Notes under the pieces: generated by a model
Database searches by the model: none
The model's input: only the letters and a program-made list of their open reading frames with translations
What the model was told of the DNA's origin: nothing
Assembly: GCF_002954775.1 (NCBI RefSeq)
Contig: NZ_PJME01000005.1
Span: 1-64,000 of the forward strand
Source: Streptomyces geranii
Lineage (GTDB): Bacteria; Actinomycetota; Actinomycetes; Streptomycetales; Streptomycetaceae
DNA length: 64,000 nt
Direction: 5' to 3'
Part shown: positions 58,801 to 64,000 of the stretch, piece after piece
Numbering within the stretch: position 1 is the stretch's first letter
Layout: every line of letters starts with the position of its first letter
Translations under genes and position numbers: made by a program

Positions 58801-59214
58801 TCACACGGCCTCCCCCAGCGCGGCGATCACATCGGCCTTGCGCGGCAGCCCGGTCGCCCGCCGCACGATCCGCCCGTCGGCGTCGAGCACCAGCACGGTG
58901 GGCGTCTTGAGGATGTCGAGCCTGCGTACGAGGTCCAGGTGCTCCTCGGCGTCGATCTCGACGTGGGTGACGCCGGGGACCAGTCCCGCCACCTCGCCGA
59001 GGACACGACGGGTGGCCCGGCAGGGCGCGCAGAAGGCGCTGGAGAACTGGACGAGCGTCGCCCGCTCGCCGAGGCCCTCGCCCAACTCGGCCGCGCCGAG
59101 CAGCTTTCCGTCGTCACGCCCGCGCACCCGCACCCGTCCGCTCCGCCGCCGATGCAGCACTCCGAAGGCGCTCGCCGCGACGAGCACTGCCACGCACACC
59201 ACGATTCCGGTCAT
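58801..59214 (-). CDS. Membrane-anchored thioredoxin-family protein
   Basis: A 137-residue protein: one N-terminal membrane helix (about 3-20), a basic linker, then a thioredoxin domain with the active site CAPC at 62-65 and the cis-Pro region KTPTVLVL. ATG at 59214 has GGAG upstream; an ATG at 59229 has none. It is divergent from the DUF4395 gene; the two families are usual partners in membrane thiol chemistry. Confidence 0.88.
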   Translation of the reverse strand: MTGIVVCVAVLVAASAFGVLHRRRSGRVRVRGRDDGKLLGAAELGEGLGERATLVQFSSAFCAPCRATRRVLGEVAGLVPGVTHVEIDAEEHLDLVRRLDILKTPTVLVLDADGRIVRRATGLPRKADVIAALGEAV

Positions 59215-59289
59215 CCCCGACTCCAGCATTCACGTGACTGCAAAGATTCCCGTTGGCTCAAAACGTTTCTGCTGCGGAATGATCGCCTC

Positions 59290-59706
59290 ATGGACATCGA
59301 TGTGAGAGGGCCGCGTTTCGGGGCGGCCGTGACGACGGCCGTGCTGGCGGTCGTACTGGTCACCGGGAGCGCGTGGCTGCTGGCCTGGCAGACGCTGGCG
59401 TTCGCGCTGGGCGCGGCGGGTGGCGTGGGCCGCTCCCCGTACGGCTGGCTGTTCCGCAAGGCGGTCCGGCCGCGGCTCGGCCCGCCGACGGAGTTCGAGG
59501 CGCCGGAGCCGCCGCGGTTCGCGCAGGCGGTCGGGCTGGTCTTCGCGGGCGTCGGGCTCGCCGGGTACGGGCTGGGTGTGGAGTGGCTGGGAATCACCGC
59601 GACCGGTGCGGCGCTGGCGGCGGCGTTTCTCAACGCGGCGTTCGGGTACTGCCTCGGATGCGAGATGTACCTGCTCGTACGACGGGTGACGGTACGCGCG
59701 GAGTAA
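59290..59706 (+). CDS. DUF4395 membrane protein
   Basis: A 138-residue protein with four hydrophobic segments and the family's MDIDVRGPRFGAAVT start, the GRSPYGWLFRKAVRPRLGPP loop and a CLGC motif near residue 122. DUF4395 proteins are commonly found beside thioredoxins and may pass thiol reducing power across the membrane. Divergent from the thioredoxin gene. Confidence 0.85.
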   Translation: MDIDVRGPRFGAAVTTAVLAVVLVTGSAWLLAWQTLAFALGAAGGVGRSPYGWLFRKAVRPRLGPPTEFEAPEPPRFAQAVGLVFAGVGLAGYGLGVEWLGITATGAALAAAFLNAAFGYCLGCEMYLLVRRVTVRAE

Positions 59707-59897
59707 AGGCGGCTTAAAAGCGCGAGGTGGATCAAGGGAGGACGTGACAAGTATCTCGCCGTTCACCGGCACGAGGGCTGGCCACTCGTCCGTTCTTCGG
59801 GCACGATCTGCGCAACGCTGTAAAACCTACGGCTGCGTAACTTTCCCGCCGGGAACCCCCTTCCCAGGCAGAACAGAGAGAAGGGTCATCCCCGTCC

Positions 59898-60626
59898 ATG
59901 GCTGAGCTTGTCTACCGTCCCGCCATCGGTCTCGCCCAGACACTGTTCAAGACCTGGGATCTGAAGATCGACCTCAAGGGGTCGGAGAACATCCCGCGCT
60001 CGGGTGGGGCGGTGCTGGTGAGCAACCACATCGGCTACCTGGACTTCATCTTCGACGGTCTCGCGGCGCTCCCCCAGAAGCGCCTGGTGCGCTTCATGGC
60101 GAAGGAGTCGGTGTTCCGGCACAAGGTCTCCGGCCCGCTGATGCGGAACATGAAGCACATCCCCGTGGACCGCAAGAACGGCGAGGCGGCGTACGCGCAC
60201 GCCCTGGACTCGCTCCGCTCGGGCGAGATCGTGGGCGTCTTCCCCGAGGCCACGATCTCGCAGTCGTTCACGCTGAAGAGCTTCAAGTCCGGCGCCGCGC
60301 GCATGGCCCAGGAGGCGGGCGTCCCGCTGATCCCGATGGCCGTGTGGGGCACGCAGCGTCTGTGGACGAAGGGGCACCCGCGCAACTTCAAGCGCAACCA
60401 CATCCCGATCACGATCCGGGTGGGCGAGGCGATCGAGGCGTCGCGGGACAAGTACGCGGGTGCGCTCACGCGGCAGTTGCGTGAGCGTGTGAACGAGTTG
60501 CTCGAGGCGGCTCAGCGGGCGTATCCGGTGCGGCCCAAGGGGCCGGACGACACGTGGTGGATGCCGGCGCATCTCGGGGGGACGGCCCCGACTCCGGAAG
60601 AGGTTCGGGAGACCGAGGCGCGCTGA
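59898..60626 (+). CDS. 1-acyl-sn-glycerol-3-phosphate acyltransferase (PlsC family)
   Basis: A 242-residue acyltransferase with NHIGYLD (His44, Asp49, the HX4D catalytic pair) and FPEATIS (acceptor phosphate binding). It would transfer an acyl chain to lysophosphatidate or a related acceptor in membrane lipid synthesis. No clear membrane helices except the N-terminal hydrophobic patch. It is followed by a dispersed hairpin repeat. Confidence 0.92.
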   Translation: MAELVYRPAIGLAQTLFKTWDLKIDLKGSENIPRSGGAVLVSNHIGYLDFIFDGLAALPQKRLVRFMAKESVFRHKVSGPLMRNMKHIPVDRKNGEAAYAHALDSLRSGEIVGVFPEATISQSFTLKSFKSGAARMAQEAGVPLIPMAVWGTQRLWTKGHPRNFKRNHIPITIRVGEAIEASRDKYAGALTRQLRERVNELLEAAQRAYPVRPKGPDDTWWMPAHLGGTAPTPEEVRETEAR

Positions 60627-60647
60627 GGTTTTCCATCCCCTGCGGGT

Positions 60648-60691
60648 CCGTGGGGGCTTGTCGCGCAGTTCCCCGCGCCCCTTTGGGGCGC
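60648..60691. repeat. Dispersed hairpin repeat, copy 2 (terminator-like)
   Basis: The inverse of the element at 28316-28359: hairpin GCGCCCC-TTT-GGGGCGC (60675-60691) plus the same kind of CGCGCA-containing flank. It fills the convergent gap between the PlsC-like and B3/4-domain genes. Confidence 0.75.
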
Positions 60692-61375
60692 TCACCTCAC
60701 GGTGATCTGTGCGCCGGGGTTGAACTTCTCCAGCAGCTCGGCGAGTTCGGCTCCGGCCGCGTCCCCCTCCGCGCCCGCCGTCGGAGGCAGGCACTCCAGC
60801 AGGAAGATCGCGGACGTGCTCTCCTCCGTGAGCCGCGTGCGCGGACCCTGGCGCCAGTTCCAGCGGCGGCAGGTGACGCCCGCGTCGTCGCACCACACGA
60901 CCTCGCCGGCGTCGGGGTGCTCGACGACCTCCTCGCCGCCGGCCACGGTCACGAAGTCCTCCGTGCCGGTGGCGCGGACGAGGCGCATGCCGCCCTGGAC
61001 GCGGTCGAGGTCCTCGCCGCCGACCGGGACGAGGTGGGCGACGCTGATCGCGTTGTAGAGGTCGACCAGGACGTTGATCCGGGGCAGCCCGCCGTCCGCC
61101 AGGGCCCGCTTGGCGAGCGCCTCGGCCGAGTTGCGGGTGCGGTTCGGCTTGGAGCCGAACGCCGTGTACACGTCCCGCCAGGCGGCGATGTGCGCGTCCT
61201 CGTGCGGGGCACGGCCGTCCAGGCGTACGGCGAGCCGGCGGGCCGCGTCGTCCAGGAGCGCGGAACTGGCGTCGGTGCTGGGCCCGTTGACGAGCCCGTG
61301 CGCCTCGATGGCGACGTGGGCGAAACCGGGCGCGAGCGCGCGCACCTCGTCGGACACGGTCAGGGTGAGAGTCAT
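60692..61375 (-). CDS. B3/B4 domain-containing protein (PheT-like)
   Basis: A 227-residue protein matching the B3/B4 tRNA-binding/editing domain of PheRS beta as a free-standing protein. It has WRDVYTAFGSKPNRTRNSAEALAKRAL, the typical NVLVDLYNAISVAHLVPVGG strand and RWNWRQGPRTRLTEES. Stand-alone members may be trans-editing factors or amino-acid binding proteins; role unproven. It starts 8 bases after the transglutaminase-like gene stop. Confidence 0.88.
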   Translation of the reverse strand: MTLTLTVSDEVRALAPGFAHVAIEAHGLVNGPSTDASSALLDDAARRLAVRLDGRAPHEDAHIAAWRDVYTAFGSKPNRTRNSAEALAKRALADGGLPRINVLVDLYNAISVAHLVPVGGEDLDRVQGGMRLVRATGTEDFVTVAGGEEVVEHPDAGEVVWCDDAGVTCRRWNWRQGPRTRLTEESTSAIFLLECLPPTAGAEGDAAGAELAELLEKFNPGAQITVR

Positions 61376-61383
61376 CGCTTGCC

Positions 61384-61977
61384 TCAGAGTGCGGTGGGGA
61401 GCGTCTTCCAGAGATACGACCGGTCGGGCGCGGCCTTCAGCACGCTCAGCACGACCGGATGAGGTTCAGCGTACAGTACTGGATAGTCCACCTCATTGGA
61501 CTCCGCGTCCGGGACCCACGCCAGCCGCTCCCCGCCGAGGGAGAACCGCGCGTCGACGCCCGCCTTGTTGCCGCGCGGGTCCTGCCGGTGCCAGGCGCCG
61601 TTGAAGCGGACGGCGACCAGCCCGTGCACGACATGACCGCTCCCGCCGTCGTGCGCGAGCCGCTGGTAACAGAACGCCGTGGGGATGTCCTCGGCACGCA
61701 GCAGCGCGGCCAGCGCATGAGCCTTGGCATAGCAGATGCCGGTGCGCTGCTCCAGCACGGTGGAGGCCCGCCAGGTGACGCGCGGGTCGCCGCTGTCGGC
61801 GGAGTGCGGGATGGTGTCGCGCACGAAGTCGTACGCGGCTCGCGCATAGGCATACGAGTCGGCGGCACCCTTGGCGAGTCGCGCGGCAGTCTCCCGCACC
61901 AGCGGGTGCTGGTGGTCGATGACCTCGTCGGCGACCAGATAGGCGGACAGGTCAGGGGTGTCCTGGATCAGCTCCAT
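61384..61977 (-). CDS. Transglutaminase-like cysteine protease-family protein
   Basis: A 197-residue transglutaminase-like domain protein with catalytic Cys82 in RTGICYAKAHALAALLRA, His118 in HVVHGLVAV and Asp133 in HRQDPRG. Such proteins may be amidases or proteases acting on small peptides. ATG at 61977 precedes the conserved start; no strong ribosome site is seen. Co-transcribed with the B3/4 protein. Confidence 0.87.
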   Translation of the reverse strand: MELIQDTPDLSAYLVADEVIDHQHPLVRETAARLAKGAADSYAYARAAYDFVRDTIPHSADSGDPRVTWRASTVLEQRTGICYAKAHALAALLRAEDIPTAFCYQRLAHDGGSGHVVHGLVAVRFNGAWHRQDPRGNKAGVDARFSLGGERLAWVPDAESNEVDYPVLYAEPHPVVLSVLKAAPDRSYLWKTLPTAL

Positions 61978-62080
61978 GGGTCGAGAGCATAGAAAAGCGA
62001 TCACCCGAGAGTCAATGACTTTTCAGGTGACCGCATATCTATGCATGCCTTCCGGTGCGCCCGCGTTCGCGCGCGTCCTC

Positions 62081-63151
62081 CTAACGCGCCATCTCCTCCT
62101 TCAGCGCCGCCACGAACGCGTCCACGTCGTCCTCGGTCGTGTCGAAGGCGCACATCCAGCGGACGTCGCCCGCCGTCTCGTCCCAGAAGTAGAAGCGGAA
62201 GCGCTTCTGCAGGCGTTCGCTCACGTCGTGCGGCAGGCGGGCGAAGACCGCGTTCGCCTGGACCGGGTGCAGGATCTCGACGCCGTGCACGGCTCGTACG
62301 CCCTCCGCGAGGCGCTGGGCCATCGCGTTGGAGTGGCGGGCGTTGCGCAGCCAAAGGTCCTTGGCGAGCAGCGCCTCCAACTGCACCGAGACGAAGCGCA
62401 TCTTGGAGGCGAGCTGCATGGACAGCTTGCGCAGGTGCTTCATGTGGCTGACCGCGTCCTGGTTGATCACCACGACCGCCTCACCGAAGATCGCGCCGTT
62501 CTTCGTCCCGCCCAGCGACAGGATGTCGACCCCGACCGCGTTGGTGAACGTCCGCATCGGGACGTCGAGCGAGGCCGCCGCGTTCGCTATGCGGGAACCG
62601 TCCAGGTGGACCTTCATGCCGTGCGCGTGGGCGTGGTCGCAGATCGCGCGGATCTCGTCCGGGGTGTAGAGGGTGCCCAGTTCCGTGCTCTGGGTGATGG
62701 AGACGACCTGCGGCATCGCGCGGTGCTCGTCGTCCCAGCCGTACGCCTGCCGGTCGATCAGGTCGGGGGTCAGCTTGCCGTCCGGGGTGGGCACCGTGAG
62801 GAGTTTGAGGCCGCCCATGCGTTCGGGGGCGCCGCCCTCGTCGACGTTGATGTGCGCGCTCTCGGCGCAGATCACGGCGCCCCAGCGGTCGGTGACCGCC
62901 TGCAGCGCGACGACGTTGGCCCCGGTGCCGTTGAAGACGGGGAACGCCTCCGCGGTGGCCCCGAAGTGGCTGCGGACGATCCGCTGGAGGTTCTCCGTGT
63001 AGTCGTCCTCGCCGTACGCGACCTGGTGCCCGCCGTTGGCCAGGGCCAGGGCGGCGAGCACCTCGGGGTGGGCCCCCGCGTAGTTGTCGCTGGCGAAGCC
63101 TCGGTTCTCCGGGTCGTGGTGACGGCGTGCGTCGGTCTTCGGAGGGTTCAC
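62081..63151 (-). CDS. Low-specificity L-threonine aldolase-like PLP enzyme
   Basis: A 356-residue fold-type I PLP enzyme: SDNYAGAHPEVLAAL at the N-terminus, GTGANVVALQ, HLDGSRIANAA and the PLP lysine in LSLGGTKNGAIFGEAV. It splits beta-hydroxy amino acids to glycine and aldehyde. GTG at 63151 is chosen because it overlaps the upstream SDR stop (GTGA); an ATG six codons earlier is also in frame. Confidence 0.9.
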   Translation of the reverse strand: MNPPKTDARRHHDPENRGFASDNYAGAHPEVLAALALANGGHQVAYGEDDYTENLQRIVRSHFGATAEAFPVFNGTGANVVALQAVTDRWGAVICAESAHINVDEGGAPERMGGLKLLTVPTPDGKLTPDLIDRQAYGWDDEHRAMPQVVSITQSTELGTLYTPDEIRAICDHAHAHGMKVHLDGSRIANAAASLDVPMRTFTNAVGVDILSLGGTKNGAIFGEAVVVINQDAVSHMKHLRKLSMQLASKMRFVSVQLEALLAKDLWLRNARHSNAMAQRLAEGVRAVHGVEILHPVQANAVFARLPHDVSERLQKRFRFYFWDETAGDVRWMCAFDTTEDDVDAFVAALKEEMAR

Positions 63152-63948
63152 GGCTTCTCGGTGAGCCACAGACGTTTCCCGTTCACTTCATCGGCGGGCC
63201 GGTCCCAGACGCCGACGACGGCCTCGGCCAGCTCCTTGACGTCGGTGAAGCCCGCGAACTTCGCGTTGGGGCGCTCCGCGCGCATCGCGTCGTGCACCAA
63301 CGCCTTCACGACCAGGATCGCAGCCGCCGAAGTCGCTCCGTCGGCCCCCTCCGAGGTCCCGGCCTTGCGGAAGTAGTCGCCCATGGCGAGCGTCCACGCC
63401 TCGGCTGCGGCCTTGGCGGCGGAGTACGCGGCGTTGCCCGCCGTCGGGTTGCTCGCACCGGCGGCGCTGATCAGGACGTACCGGCCGCGTTCGCTGCGCT
63501 GGAGCGCCTCGTGGAAGGCGAGGGAGGTGTGCTGGACGGTGCGGATGAGCAGCAGTTCCAGCAGGTCCCAGTCGTCGAGGACGGTCTTGGTGAAGGTCTC
63601 GCTGCCGCGCCAGCCGCCGACGAGGTGGACCAGGCCGTCGATCCGCCCGAAGTCCTTCTCGATCCGCGTCGCCCAGTCCCGGGTCGACTGCAGATCCAGC
63701 AGGTCGACGGTGTCGCCGACGACGGTGGCGCCGCCGTGGGCGTAGCTGGCCGCGTCCACGGCCTCCGCGAGCCGCTCCGGGTCGTTGTCCGCGCCGACGA
63801 CGGTCGCGCCCGCCTCGGCGAGCCTGAGCAGCGCCGCCCGGCCGGCCGGTCCGCCGGCGCCCGCGACCGCGATCACCGCACCGCTGAGAGCCCCGTTCCC
63901 CATGACCATCGCCTCCTGAGCAGTGACTTCGGTGGTGCGGTCGCTCAT
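63148..63948 (-). CDS. SDR-family NAD(P)-binding protein
   Basis: A 266-residue SDR. The cofactor loop is changed to AGAGGPAG and the YSAAK catalytic pair is kept; HLVGGWRGS replaces NNAG. It has unusual Ala-rich insertions. The ATG overlaps the stop of the gene beyond the right side (ATGA) and its stop overlaps the threonine aldolase start, so three genes form one operon. Substrate unknown. Confidence 0.85.
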   Translation of the reverse strand: MSDRTTEVTAQEAMVMGNGALSGAVIAVAGAGGPAGRAALLRLAEAGATVVGADNDPERLAEAVDAASYAHGGATVVGDTVDLLDLQSTRDWATRIEKDFGRIDGLVHLVGGWRGSETFTKTVLDDWDLLELLLIRTVQHTSLAFHEALQRSERGRYVLISAAGASNPTAGNAAYSAAKAAAEAWTLAMGDYFRKAGTSEGADGATSAAAILVVKALVHDAMRAERPNAKFAGFTDVKELAEAVVGVWDRPADEVNGKRLWLTEKP

Positions 63949-64000
63949 GCGGCGACCCGCTCGGCGCTCTCCGCGACGATCCCCTTGGTGGAGGCGATCA
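63945..64000 (-). CDS. C-terminal fragment of an upstream gene (runs off the window)
   Basis: Only the last 17 codons are inside the window, ending ...IVAESAERVAA and a TGA that overlaps the SDR start. Too short to identify. It is the first visible gene of the SDR-threonine aldolase operon. Confidence 0.6.
   Translation of the reverse strand, partial: IASTKGIVAESAERVAA

Noticed and set aside
1..64000. Mobile element or prophage signs
   Set aside because: No integrase, transposase, phage structural gene or attachment-site repeat was recognised; gene order and composition look chromosomal throughout.

Overview
The window is high-GC actinobacterial chromosome, most likely Streptomyces. The signs are very high G+C with strong third-position bias, many GTG and TTG starts, dense operons joined by 4-base ATGA/GTGA overlaps, mycothiol- and deazaflavin-dependent enzymes, a SigE-family ECF sigma factor, and two kinds of dispersed hairpin repeat that I associate with Streptomyces intergenic DNA. 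No rRNA, tRNA, CRISPR, integrase or transposase was seen.

Region 1 (237-22815) is one catabolic module. On the minus strand it encodes a metallo-beta-lactamase-fold hydrolase, an acyl-CoA synthetase, an EthD-like protein, two SnoaL/NTF2-fold proteins and a TetR regulator. A nine-gene operon follows (two enoyl-CoA hydratase/isomerases, a DUF35 OB-fold protein, a thiolase-like enzyme, two acyl-CoA dehydrogenases, an aminoglycoside-phosphotransferase-fold kinase and two SDRs), then an SDR/acyl-CoA dehydrogenase pair. On the plus strand it encodes a zinc alcohol dehydrogenase, an FAD-dependent dehydrogenase and a branched-chain-amino-acid-type ABC importer whose second permease and both ATPases are fused into one polypeptide, plus its binding lipoprotein. 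A palindromic motif, TGAAyTsArTTCA, recurs once in front of each transcription unit (seven sites, one weak). This suggests one regulon, perhaps run by the local TetR protein. Import, CoA activation and beta-oxidation-type steps point to use of an exogenous carboxylic acid as carbon source. A split ACAD10/11-like kinase plus dehydrogenase suggests a 4-hydroxyacyl-CoA intermediate. The substrate cannot be read from sequence.

Region 2 (22.9-30.5 kb) holds CstA with its small YbdD partner, a DUF3311 protein divergent from a sodium:solute symporter, an ECF sigma factor with a small membrane protein, an MFS transporter and a two-domain VOC protein. Region 3 (30.6-43.9 kb) holds a GH43 glycosidase, an alpha/beta hydrolase, a mycothiol-dependent isomerase-family protein, a DHA2 MFS pump, a DUF6332 protein, a NarL-type two-component system, a TetR regulator divergent from a deazaflavin-dependent reductase across an elaborate palindromic operator, a geranylgeranyl-reductase-like flavoprotein, an M20 dipeptidase, a P-loop/NUDIX fusion and a small secreted protein.

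Region 4 (44.1-64 kb) holds a secreted GH27 alpha-galactosidase, a ROK sugar kinase divergent from a LacI regulator, a Ser/Thr kinase flanked by hypothetical proteins, an aldolase/citrate-lyase-like enzyme, a secreted endonuclease/exonuclease/phosphatase-fold protein, etfBA (electron acceptor for acyl-CoA dehydrogenases such as those in region 1), a flavin reductase, a thioredoxin/DUF4395 pair, a PlsC acyltransferase, a B3/4-domain plus transglutaminase-like pair, and a threonine aldolase/SDR operon that runs off the right edge.
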